Positions 25,201 to 31,766 of a stretch of 33,794 nucleotides of DNA are shown in pieces. The position numbers and the translations under genes are program-made. The DNA lies in NCBI GenBank assembly GCA_033763595.1, contig JANRKH010000010.1, positions 1 to 33,794 on the forward strand, in the 5' to 3' direction. The stretch comes from JANRKH01 sp033763595. GTDB taxonomy: Bacteria; Pseudomonadota; Alphaproteobacteria; Rickettsiales; Rickettsiaceae. The notes under the pieces are model-generated. The model ran no database searches, was not told the DNA's origin, and saw only the letters and a list, made by a program, of their open reading frames with translations. Position 1 is the stretch's first letter; each line of letters begins with the position of its first letter.

Positions 25201-25441
25201 TGGAGCAGACATAAAGAGGTCTAATATAAAACTTATAGGTAATATTTACGGCCCTTTGAAATGCATGATGGGAGGCATATGCGGGAGTTGCATTATATCA
25301 AAGCATAACGGTGACATGGAATTTAGCTGTAAAAGTAATTTATACTCTTTAAGTGATTATATGCTAAATAATGCGCGGGTTAAACTATCTCAAAATAGCT
25401 TGCTCGAGAAAATCATGAATAACTATAGTCTTTTATGTTGA
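22211..25441 (+). CDS. Multidomain iron-sulfur flavoprotein, GltD-like plus PyrK-like electron-transfer domains
   Basis: This is a 1076-residue oxidoreductase. After about 230 residues that I cannot assign, a GltD-type N-terminal domain carries cysteines C242, C245, C253 and C275 and then C315, C318 and C322 (ICNDCSKACIYQKQTPVN), likely ligands of [4Fe-4S] clusters. A pyridine-nucleotide-disulfide oxidoreductase domain follows, with GSGPSAIA (381-388) and GGGLTSVDAA (549-558). The C-terminal 260 residues resemble the ferredoxin-reductase/PyrK module, with cysteines C1018, C1024, C1027 and C1040 suited to a [2Fe-2S] cluster. The first cysteine is spaced one residue wider than the usual CxxxxCxxC. 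It probably passes electrons between NAD(P)H, flavin and an unknown acceptor. The ATGA overlap couples it to the glycan permease. The last five residues and the stop come from a family A repeat. Confidence 0.78.
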   Translation: MNNRILDFYEIDQEFLTFLECKNNTLYEILKKARRDKISLLSDEIIEIAQFLEIFIIKLFRIENQTNLFAKKSKDIAILYDLKRNFVHRFVARKYSKHELQKNEIEKKFLTRNNLNHNDLEAIDDFFLAKLKESLGNSGSLYEATCKLAYKSSAQILTLTQKQNEQSEESNVETIHPYSGFSEDELKYAASRIFFGPISKLFSAPEQLDFAHLVKYDTYNDIIYKHQTAQEISDSLIEANYCIKCHRHNKDSCSTGLKKNEDYHQNPIGNILKGCPLEIKISEMIELYSRGKLIAAISAALLENPLLILTGERICNDCSKACIYQKQTPVNVPAIESAIVKEVLSLDFGVEIYYLLTEWNPLSSTNFLPEREYKGNVLIVGSGPSAIALSYYLLRSGCKITMVEGLRIELLQNEDINLTIKKYSHIENLYNKIKPQGFGGVCEYGITERWNKENLIMARLMLERNKNFCLIGGTRFGSNITYDDAKKLGFDHVALALGAGAPKMPKIDGMDAGNVRYANDFLTALGSGNAETQDSKTLFMMEPPVFIVGGGLTSVDAAAEAGKYIIALAKKIALQKIDKNTLNKREKEQLSRFEIIAKLLKKEETRAAKEQRKPDFIQILDSLGGINLCYRQKIERSSAYRNNHEELDKSMNSGFRILENTKVTRIIKDEYGNIAEIEIDKGDKTERRKCRSLLIATGTIPSVLEETYKKKSDISFFGDMDPKFEGSVVKAIASAKLGYKKILDKLSLMVNRSKNSESIYLVKNLFEKFVTYKKDHTKDIFELKIIAPIEAQNYKPGQYFKLQNFHNNLTGKSFEPIALFPSNIREGEISFMINVVGNSTKTAKSLKKGDQVILMGPLGYPIEFNRSNRYLFIAEDVNVFSCIYLASMAKKVAHATKFVGIISHSSMWQSDLHCAVQDNLKKLQIDYEIKDNIPDIFFNFEQVYDKDLIIYSYGTVRFNEKILRLTGNLNRSLTQLSSSREVIGAYEAKSLSSDISAGADIKRSNIKLIGNIYGPLKCMMGGICGSCIISKHNGDMEFSCKSNLYSLSDYMLNNARVKLSQNSLLEKIMNNYSLLC

Positions 25442-25529
25442 ATTAGCTACGTTGTTGACTCGTCGCTCACCTATTACTCATAGGCTTCTCTCCTCGCGCC
25501 TAGTATCTAATCCAACCTAAAAGACTATA
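25424..25529. repeat. Family A element overlapping the 3' end of the flavoprotein gene
   Basis: A complete 106-bp copy is further extended at the junctions to AACTATAG...CTATAGTT. Its first 18 bases are the last six codons, including the TGA, of the upstream gene. It fills most of the gap between that gene and the convergent glycosyltransferase gene ending at 25547, where its long stem could act as a two-way transcription stop. Confidence 0.87.
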
Positions 25530-25546
25530 GTTTATTTTGGTTAAAA

Positions 25547-26341
25547 TTACTTTAGTTTGCTGGAACCATATTTCTCTTTTAATTTTGCGATTCTAGCAAA
25601 CCTAGAGAAAGCGAAGATACTAGAAAAAACAAATCCATCAATGCCCAGTACAAAATATCTTCTAATAAAATATGCCTTCAAGAACCACAAACTTTGTTCA
25701 AATATCAATCTTAAATTTGATATTTTTCTACCTTTTAAATATAATGAATCTGCTTGTTCAGAAGAGTAAAAATTAGACTTTGAAATTAAATGAGTAAGAG
25801 AAGCCCACGACCTATGATGCACCTTGTGAATAAAATTATATATATTTTGTTTACTATCGACTGAAGGGTTTAATACCACAGAATCATGGGTTTGATCGCT
25901 TTTATTATTATAAAAACCCCCATATTTTTTGTTATAAAGCCTTATAGGTTTAATAGATGGGGCAAAGTATCTTGGCTTTATTTCTCCCTCTAATAAAGAA
26001 ACAATATTAAGTCTATAGGCTTTATATCTAGAAATCAAATTTGCAGCTAAAATTACTTCTATCTCATGAGCAAGCTCGGGCGATAGTTCTTCATCTGCAT
26101 CTAGATTTAATATCCAGTCATTTCTACAAAGTGACTCCCCAAAGATTTTCTGATTTAGATAACCTTCCCATTTATTATATACAATTTTTGCACCTTCTTC
26201 TGCTGCAATTTTACATGTTTTATCTTCGCTGCCAGAATCTATAATAATTATTTCGTCACAGATCTTCTTTAATGGGGCGATAGTTCTTTTTATATTTCTT
26301 TCCTCGTTTTTAGTAATGATAAAACATGAAATTTTTTGCAT
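25547..26341 (-). CDS. Family 2 glycosyltransferase (LPS core WaaE/KdtX-like)
   Basis: This is a 264-residue GT-A fold glycosyltransferase. The N-terminal MQKISCFIITKNEERNIKRT is followed by IIDSGSEDKTCKIA and the metal-binding LNLDADEEL. These features match the WaaE/KdtX group that adds sugars to lipopolysaccharide inner core. The YFIRRYFVLGIDGFVFSSIFAFSRFARIAKL tail, likely membrane-associated, is typical of that group. It follows the other glycosyltransferase gene by 11 bp on the minus strand, so they form one operon. The substrate is inferred only. Confidence 0.85.
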   Translation of the reverse strand: MQKISCFIITKNEERNIKRTIAPLKKICDEIIIIDSGSEDKTCKIAAEEGAKIVYNKWEGYLNQKIFGESLCRNDWILNLDADEELSPELAHEIEVILAANLISRYKAYRLNIVSLLEGEIKPRYFAPSIKPIRLYNKKYGGFYNNKSDQTHDSVVLNPSVDSKQNIYNFIHKVHHRSWASLTHLISKSNFYSSEQADSLYLKGRKISNLRLIFEQSLWFLKAYFIRRYFVLGIDGFVFSSIFAFSRFARIAKLKEKYGSSKLK

Positions 26342-26352
26342 CGACCAGTAGA

Positions 26353-27507
26353 TTATAAATTAATTAACTCAGAATAGACTGCCAAAGTCTTTTTTTGCAT
26401 TTTATCTAACGAGAAATTCTTGCTTACGCCTTCTCTTGCCGCTTGTACGATTTTTTTCTCCTTGGAAGTTTCAACTATCCCAAGACAATGCTTAATCATC
26501 TCTGCAAGATGCGTAGGATCATTTGGATTTGTTAAAAAACCAGTTTCGCCGTTAGTTATAGTTTCTGCGCAGCCTCCTATATTAGTTGCAATTACAAGCT
26601 TTTGCATTGCCTGCCCCTCAACAACCGTTCTGCCGAATGCCTCTGGTTCTATTGAAGCGGAGATAACAATATTGGCCATATTATACAGCCCAACTATATC
26701 TGTTTCCGGTCCAAATATTTGGACTCTACTCTGAAGTTTTTGCTCAATGATCCTATCGCGCACTCTATTTACATACTCTGGATGTTTTGATAAATCTCCT
26801 GTAAGTATACAATAAAAATTCAAATTCTTTATTTGTGCAAGAGCATCAACCAACACATGTTGCCCCTTCCAGGATGTAAGTCTTGATGGCATTATTATCA
26901 ATGGGCGCGAAAAGTCTATATTATATTTATCGGCAAACTTTTCCTGAGTTTCTGTGGTAATATTCGCAGGAGAAAAGTAATTTAAATCAACGCCTCTGTG
27001 GATTGTTCTAATTATACTCTCGTCAATTTGGTAGTTTTCTATGATATGGCGTTTAACAAACTCAGATACTGCTATTACTCTATCGCCCAAAGTCATGACT
27101 TTATTATAATATTTTTTTAAGCTAGACTTTAGACTATATATGCCATGAAATGTTGTAACGAATGGAGTCCCAGATCTTTTACTTGCGAAATAAGCGCTCC
27201 AGGCCGAAGCTCTTGACCTTGCATGGACTAAATTTATTTGACGATCTTCTATCAACTTCTCAATAAATGAGATATTATTGTAAATAGTTATTGGGTTTTT
27301 GCTAGCTACATCATGTTTAACTAACTCGGCGCCTATTTCTTCGAGTTTTGGCGTGAGTATGCCACCGCAGGATAAGACAAATGCTTGATTACCGGAGGCA
27401 ATTATTGCTTTTGCTATGTCTAAAGTTCCTCTTTCAACTCCGCCACAATTCAATGACGGCACAATTTGTAAAATATTATTCTTGCGTATAAATTTCTTTT
27501 CTGACAA
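26353..27507 (-). CDS. Family 4 glycosyltransferase (GT-B)
   Basis: This 384-residue GT-B fold enzyme starts with ILQIVPSLNCGGVERGTLDIA, the donor-independent N-terminal signature of GT4 enzymes. FHGIYSLKSSLKKYYNKVM and RVIAVSEFVKRHI are in the acceptor domain. RLTSWKGQHVLVDAL opens the C-terminal nucleotide-sugar domain, and EPEAFGRTVVEGQA contains the EX7E motif. The start appears to be TTG at 27507; no nearby ATG is in frame. The promoter must lie in the 29-bp gap to the divergent hydrolase gene or overlap it. It probably works on the same surface glycan as the downstream family 2 enzyme. Confidence 0.87.
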   Translation of the reverse strand: MSEKKFIRKNNILQIVPSLNCGGVERGTLDIAKAIIASGNQAFVLSCGGILTPKLEEIGAELVKHDVASKNPITIYNNISFIEKLIEDRQINLVHARSRASAWSAYFASKRSGTPFVTTFHGIYSLKSSLKKYYNKVMTLGDRVIAVSEFVKRHIIENYQIDESIIRTIHRGVDLNYFSPANITTETQEKFADKYNIDFSRPLIIMPSRLTSWKGQHVLVDALAQIKNLNFYCILTGDLSKHPEYVNRVRDRIIEQKLQSRVQIFGPETDIVGLYNMANIVISASIEPEAFGRTVVEGQAMQKLVIATNIGGCAETITNGETGFLTNPNDPTHLAEMIKHCLGIVETSKEKKIVQAAREGVSKNFSLDKMQKKTLAVYSELINL

Positions 27508-27536
27508 AATATCGCCAAATCTTTGGTTAACTAAAT

Positions 27537-28304
27537 ATGAAAAAATTCAAGGTAGATAATAATAACTTTATTATTTATAAGCAACAAGAATTTCCTGAGA
27601 GCGAGTTCACGATTATCTATGTTCATGGGTTGCTTAGCGGCATGAATAGTAAAAAATCAACTTTTATAGAGCAATATTGTATAAATAAAAAAATTAATTT
27701 TGTGTCATTCGATAATTTAGGTCACGGTTCCTCTTCTCTTAAAATAGAAGAATGTAATATTAGCATATGGCACGATGCACTAGAAAAGCTAATTCGTGGT
27801 CTTAATCTCTCAAATCTCATAATTATTGGCTCTAGTATGGGAGGATGGCTATCGCTCATTGCAGCTCAAAATAAAGATAAAAAAATTGTAGGAACCATAT
27901 TAATTGCCCCTGCTCCTGATTTTACAGAATGGATCGATCAAAAAATAAGTAAAGATCAGAGAGATTTGCTTGAAAGATCCGAAGTTCTAATTGTAAGGAA
28001 CAAGATTCCTATTACCAAGCAGCTTATCGAAGATGGAAAAAAAAATACTATACAAACAAAAGAAAAGATAGAAATCTCGCATCCAGTTATAATACTTCAT
28101 GGGATGGATGATGATGAGGTAGAGCATGATGTATCCCTTGAGCTTACCGATAAAATTGAAGCTCCTTATGTTTGTACAAAGCTAGTGAAATATACAGGCC
28201 ACGGATTTGGAAGAGATGAGGACATAAGAGTGATAATAAATTCTATTGAGGAAATAATGGCCCTTAGGCGAAGCGCTCAGTTAGCCCAGCTACAATCGAT
28301 TTAG
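27537..28304 (+). CDS. Alpha/beta hydrolase (serine esterase/thioesterase type)
   Basis: This is a 255-residue alpha/beta hydrolase. The oxyanion region is YVHGLLSG (29-36), the nucleophile elbow is G98-S-S100-M-G102 (GSSMGG), the acid is in the D191-D193 run of ILHGMDDDEV, and the histidine is H222 in KYTGHGFG. The motif FDNLGHGSSS is typical of the ABHD10/lipase-like branch. The substrate is unknown; a fatty-acyl thioester or ester is plausible. It starts 29 bp from the divergent glycosyltransferase gene and precedes pth by 35 bp. Confidence 0.85.
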   Translation: MKKFKVDNNNFIIYKQQEFPESEFTIIYVHGLLSGMNSKKSTFIEQYCINKKINFVSFDNLGHGSSSLKIEECNISIWHDALEKLIRGLNLSNLIIIGSSMGGWLSLIAAQNKDKKIVGTILIAPAPDFTEWIDQKISKDQRDLLERSEVLIVRNKIPITKQLIEDGKKNTIQTKEKIEISHPVIILHGMDDDEVEHDVSLELTDKIEAPYVCTKLVKYTGHGFGRDEDIRVIINSIEEIMALRRSAQLAQLQSI

Positions 28305-28339
28305 AAAAATTACTTTTCGCATATAATTACAAATACCAA

Positions 28340-28909
28340 ATGCTATTGATACTCGGACTTGGAAATCCAGGAAGTAAATATGAATCAACAAGACATAATG
28401 CTGGGTTTATGGCTCTTGATACAATAGCTAGCAAGATGAATATCAGCTTCAAGGAAATGCCTAAGTTTAGAGCTCAGGTTGCTACTGGTTTTTTAGGTGC
28501 GACGAAAATTATACTTGTAAAGCCAGAGACATTCATGAACTTGTCAGGAGAGTCTGCTTATTTGATAAAAAAATTCTATAAAATTGATAATGATAACATA
28601 ATTGTTATACATGATGATCTAGATATTTTCCTTGGTAAGGTTCGTCATAAGATAGGAGGTGGCAGCGCCGGACATAATGGGATTAAGTCTTTAGACCAAT
28701 ATATTGGCTCAAATTATCACAGAATTAGAATTGGTATTGGAAGGCCAGCTCCTCCAAAGGAAGTTTCGTCTTATGTTCTTGAGGATTTTGCAGATACCGA
28801 GAAGGATAAACTAAAATCTATTTTAGAAAATATAGCAGATTCAATAAATAATTTTGCTCAAAAAAATTTTACGTCTATAGTATGTAATACCATTTCCCAG
28901 AATAAATAG
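28340..28909 (+). CDS. pth: Peptidyl-tRNA hydrolase
   Basis: This enzyme frees tRNA from peptidyl-tRNA that drops off the ribosome. The N-terminal GLGNPGSKYESTRHNAGF contains the catalytic H19. VKPETFMNLSGES, VIHDDLDIFLGKVR and KIGGGSAGHNGIKS complete the active site. It has 189 residues. The final codons (ACC ATT TCC CAG AAT AAA TAG) belong to a family C repeat inserted at a TAA site, so the native C-terminus has been replaced by a short repeat-encoded tail. The catalytic core is untouched. Confidence 0.95.
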   Translation: MLLILGLGNPGSKYESTRHNAGFMALDTIASKMNISFKEMPKFRAQVATGFLGATKIILVKPETFMNLSGESAYLIKKFYKIDNDNIIVIHDDLDIFLGKVRHKIGGGSAGHNGIKSLDQYIGSNYHRIRIGIGRPAPPKEVSSYVLEDFADTEKDKLKSILENIADSINNFAQKNFTSIVCNTISQNK

Positions 28910-29017
28910 GGCACATGAATTTTAAGGCGGGGCCAGCTTTTTTTTAGAGTATATAAATACGTGCGCAAAGCTGAGACCAGCCAATTTCGTTTGGATAATT
29001 TGTAATGGGAATTGGTA
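28888..29017. repeat. Family C element with TAA target duplication, overlapping the end of pth
   Basis: This is a 130-bp element with imperfect terminal inverted repeats TACCATTTCCCA and TGGGAATTGGTA, bordered by TAA at 28885-28887 and 29018-29020. The interior shares GTGCGCAAAG, GAGACC and ATTTCGTTTGG-like blocks with 33472-33597. The left 22 bp are the last codons of pth. Confidence 0.85.
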
Positions 29018-29054
29018 TAAAGTATAAATTTAAACTAAAAGGTGGGATTAAAAT

Positions 29055-29684
29055 ATGACATATTCAAAAGAAGCAGATCAGGAAAAATTTCCATTCATTC
29101 TGAAGGACTTACCATTTTCAAAAAATGATTTTGGTGATTTAATGTCACCTGAAACATTCGATTATCATTATAGTAAGCACCACCAAGCATATGTTACCAA
29201 TCTTAATAAACTTTTGGAGGAGCAGAATATCTTCAAAGATAAAACTCTTGAGGATATTATCATTACAACCCATAGTAACGAATCTTTTACTGGGATATTT
29301 AACAATGCAGCACAAGTTTGGAACCATAGCTTTTTTTGGCATTCTTTGAGCCCAAATCCAAATTCACTCCCTTCTCCTAAATTACAAGACATGATCAATC
29401 AATCCTTCGATAATATCGACAATTTCAATGCCGAGTTTATAAAAAATGGAGTGGCCCAGTTTGGAAGCGGATGGGTTTGGCTTGTGCAGGATGGTACTAA
29501 GCTTAAGATAGTCAAAGCCTCAAACGCCCATACGCCGATCACACAAGGGCTTAATCCGCTAATATGCTGTGATGTCTGGGAACATGCTTATTATATAGAT
29601 CATAGAAATGCAAGGCCAAACTTCCTTAAGCTATTCGTCGAAAACCTCATTAACTGGGACTTTGCAGATAAAAATCTAAAGTAA
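29055..29684 (+). CDS. sodB: Iron (or manganese) superoxide dismutase
   Basis: This metalloenzyme dismutates superoxide. Metal ligands are visible in the expected blocks: the HHQAYVTNLNKLL region, the histidine in WNHSFFWHSLSP, and D and H in CDVWEHAYYIDHRNARPNFL. AQFGSGWVWLVQ, also conserved, is present. The 209-residue length and sequence style suggest the Fe form usual in Rickettsiales, though the metal cannot be assigned safely. A ribosome site, AGGTGGGA, lies upstream of the ATG. The gene is single and preceded by a family C repeat. Confidence 0.95.
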   Translation: MTYSKEADQEKFPFILKDLPFSKNDFGDLMSPETFDYHYSKHHQAYVTNLNKLLEEQNIFKDKTLEDIIITTHSNESFTGIFNNAAQVWNHSFFWHSLSPNPNSLPSPKLQDMINQSFDNIDNFNAEFIKNGVAQFGSGWVWLVQDGTKLKIVKASNAHTPITQGLNPLICCDVWEHAYYIDHRNARPNFLKLFVENLINWDFADKNLK

Positions 29685-29889
29685 TAACACAATTTTTTAT
29701 GCGTAGGATCTGCTCTAAAATTATGGTAATATATATTTATTATTAGTGGTCGCCCCTCGCATTTTTACTAAACAATCCTAACTTATGTTCGGGTTTTGTA
29801 TCTACTAGTTTTGTAAGTGAGTACTATGCACAAGTATAAGCAAAATCTGAAAAATTTTCCCCGCGCAAAAAGTGTGCAAAATTTCTTTA

Positions 29890-30039
29890 GTGACTAATAA
29901 AAAAATAAAATATTATTCATTTTTTATATTGACTACTCTTTTTTTGCTGTCTGTTCCTGCTGCGGCACAAGGGATTGCAGTTGGATTTAGTGCGCATGCT
30001 GCTCTTGTAAAATCACCTTTGCCTGTAGATGGGCAGTAG
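29890..30039 (+). CDS. Tiny secreted peptide; ORF interrupted by an in-frame TAG
   Basis: This is a 49-codon ORF beginning at GTG. It encodes a convincing signal peptide: a basic start (MTNKKIKYY), a hydrophobic core (SFFILTTLFLLSV) and a PAAAQG cleavage site, with a mature part of about 22 residues. After the TAG at 30037-30039 the same frame stays open for 15 more codons (DYYKLIGENLLAQNH) to a TAA ending at 30087. It may be a small pseudogene, or a real peptide with a lost tail. GTG at 29872 is an alternative start. No strong ribosome site is visible. I recognise no family. Confidence 0.4.
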   Translation: MTNKKIKYYSFFILTTLFLLSVPAAAQGIAVGFSAHAALVKSPLPVDGQ

Positions 30040-30101
30040 GACTACTATAAGCTTATAGGTGAAAACCTTTTAGCTCAAAATCATTAAAAAAGGTATAAGT
30101 T

Positions 30102-30626
30102 ATGAGAATTTCAAATTGTGTTACTCCTCAAAGAGGTCGCGAAATAGGCGAATCTGCTGGTATTGATAATGCGATTAATTATGGCTCTATTGCATCCATG
30201 GCAGCCTTTGCTGCGACATTTACAACATTATCAGTAATTACTGCAAGCCCAATTTCTTTCTCCATAATCCTTGGCGGTATTGGTAGTAGTGTAAGTTTTA
30301 TGGCAGGAGGGCGCTATGTAAGTGATAGAGTGCCTAAAATTTGCGCAGATAGGGGCGAAGAGCTAGCATCAAATGGTGTAAGCGGCAGGGATATTAGTAA
30401 TGAGTGCGCAAAGTTAGGTAGTGTCGAAGGAGCAAAGCGAGGAGCCTTCTTTGGCACTGGGATTGGAATAGGCGCCGGACTTGGATTAGGTTTTGTTGTA
30501 TTTTCCTGCTTAATGGCTTTTGCAAGCGCAGAACCTACGCATGTAGATAGAGAATCATTTGATAACAATCTAAGAAACCTAGACTTGTCTGGAGAAGATG
30601 GTCCAGATGAAGGTGATATTGCCTAA
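30102..30626 (+). CDS. Orphan membrane protein with glycine-zipper segment
   Basis: I cannot assign this 174-residue protein. It has a long hydrophobic stretch (about 30-69, rich in Ala, Ser and Gly, likely a helical hairpin) and a glycine-zipper segment (FFGTGIGIGAGLGLGFVVF, about 115-133) leading to another membrane helix. It ends in an acidic tail (LDLSGEDGPDEGDIA). There is no N-terminal signal peptide. Paired hydrophobic lobes without a signal sequence are seen in some host-membrane effectors, and also in ordinary small inner-membrane proteins. AAAAAAGG precedes the ATG. It starts 15 bp after the end of the TAG-interrupted peptide frame, so the two may be one transcript. Confidence 0.6.
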   Translation: MRISNCVTPQRGREIGESAGIDNAINYGSIASMAAFAATFTTLSVITASPISFSIILGGIGSSVSFMAGGRYVSDRVPKICADRGEELASNGVSGRDISNECAKLGSVEGAKRGAFFGTGIGIGAGLGLGFVVFSCLMAFASAEPTHVDRESFDNNLRNLDLSGEDGPDEGDIA

Positions 30627-30927
30627 CTTTTTTAATCTATGAATAGAAGAATTATGCTGAGTCCAAGAACTTGATACTAACTCAAGCTTGTATTGAATTC
30701 CCTTAGACTCGGTGTAATACCAAATCCCAGATTAAATAATACTAGGAGCGAGGAGCGAAGTCTACTACATGCTAGGTGAGTGACGAGCGACGAAGTAGTA
30801 CTTAAAAATGGGATTTGGTGTAATTTGTTTAGGCCTTACTGGCTTTATGATACCTACTATATAACTCAAGAACTGGGATATATACAAGGCGCAAGCGATG
30901 CTTACTATAGCCTACATATTTTTCTTC
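30627..30927. other. Convergent intergenic region with one B element
   Basis: This 301-bp gap lies between the membrane orphan and a minus-strand ORF. Apart from the family B element at 30718-30820 I see only unique AT-rich sequence. No terminator hairpin other than the element itself is evident. Confidence 0.6.
30718..30820. repeat. Family B element with TAA target duplication
   Basis: A 103-bp copy begins TACCAAATCCCA and ends TGGGATTTGGTG (last base changed), bordered by TAA at 30715-30717 and 30821-30823. It is nearly identical to the copy at 49-151. Confidence 0.87.
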
Positions 30928-31329
30928 CTACTTACGCTTTGTGTGTTTCGTAATTCTTTCATTTTTTTCGTAAAGAATTCTTGTGTAATGCCCCCTATAA
31001 ACTCTATATATTTCTACGTTTTTTACTTCTGCTTTTAGTAACTCTGCACATAGTTTGGCTGCGTCTCTTGGGAGCTGTTTTTTTCCAAACCTATTTTCAC
31101 GGTTAAATATAAATTCTTCCAGATTGATAAATTGCCAAAATTTACCGTCGAAAACTTGAGCTTTTAGATAACCCGATATACCCATATTATCATATGGCAT
31201 AAGTGATGACGCCCTAGGGTCATTATTTAACAATAATCTTAGATCGCCCTGTAATATTTTTGAAATTGGCTCTTCATATTTCAAAAAAACATTTCCGGTT
31301 AATTTTATTTTTTTGTAATCCTCTGACAT
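30928..31329 (-). CDS. Orphan protein
   Basis: This 133-residue soluble protein has no motif that I recognise. It is basic overall, with a Lys/Arg-rich C-terminus (NERITKHTKRK) and a central FDGKFWQFINLEEFIFNREN segment. There are no membrane helices and no signal peptide. Codon and base use look like the neighbouring genes. It diverges from cyaY across about 130 bp, and no partner gene suggests a role. Confidence 0.55.
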   Translation of the reverse strand: MSEDYKKIKLTGNVFLKYEEPISKILQGDLRLLLNNDPRASSLMPYDNMGISGYLKAQVFDGKFWQFINLEEFIFNRENRFGKKQLPRDAAKLCAELLKAEVKNVEIYRVYRGHYTRILYEKNERITKHTKRK

Positions 31330-31457
31330 TTTAACATTAACAATTTAAAAAAATATTTATACAGCATATAATTAGTATATAACAATAAAATTTTCACGCG
31401 AAACTCATTTATGGGTTATGTAGAGGGGGTGCAATAATATAGATTTGGGTAACATAT

Positions 31458-31766
31458 ATGCAGAATTTTGATCAAATAGCAGAAAAAATATTCGAGGAGA
31501 TAATATCTAAAGTAGAAGCGCAGGACAAAGATTTTTTAGTAGATATAAATTACTCTAATCAGGTTTTAACCATTGAGGCAAATGCAAAAGTTTTTGTTAT
31601 AAATAAGCAAACTCCCAAATTTGAAATTTGGCTTTCGTCCCCTTTATCAGGCCCGCATCATTTTAAATTAAAGGGGGACTCATGGCAAAACACTAGAGGC
31701 GAGGTATTACACAATATCTTATCGCTCGAACTTTCAGAGCTTATCGGCAAAACAATAAAACTATAA
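31458..31766 (+). CDS. cyaY: Iron-sulfur assembly protein CyaY (frataxin homologue)
   Basis: This is a small regulator or iron-binding partner of the cysteine desulfurase IscS in iron-sulfur cluster assembly. The signature VFVINKQTPKFEIWLSSPLSGPHHF is the frataxin core, and LSLELSELIGKTI is the final helix. Acidic residues in the first helix (FDQIAEKIFEEI) fit the iron-binding ridge. The length is 102 residues. The stop overlaps the next start (TAATG), coupling it to an ABC exporter gene. Confidence 0.93.
   Translation: MQNFDQIAEKIFEEIISKVEAQDKDFLVDINYSNQVLTIEANAKVFVINKQTPKFEIWLSSPLSGPHHFKLKGDSWQNTRGEVLHNILSLELSELIGKTIKL

Noticed and set aside
7270..30039. Idea that TAG is recoded as a sense codon in this organism
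   Set aside because: TAG ends several clear housekeeping genes at the expected length (trxB, the 865-residue ABC gene, pth), and no suppressor tRNA is seen. Two nonsense-broken small genes explain the pattern more simply.
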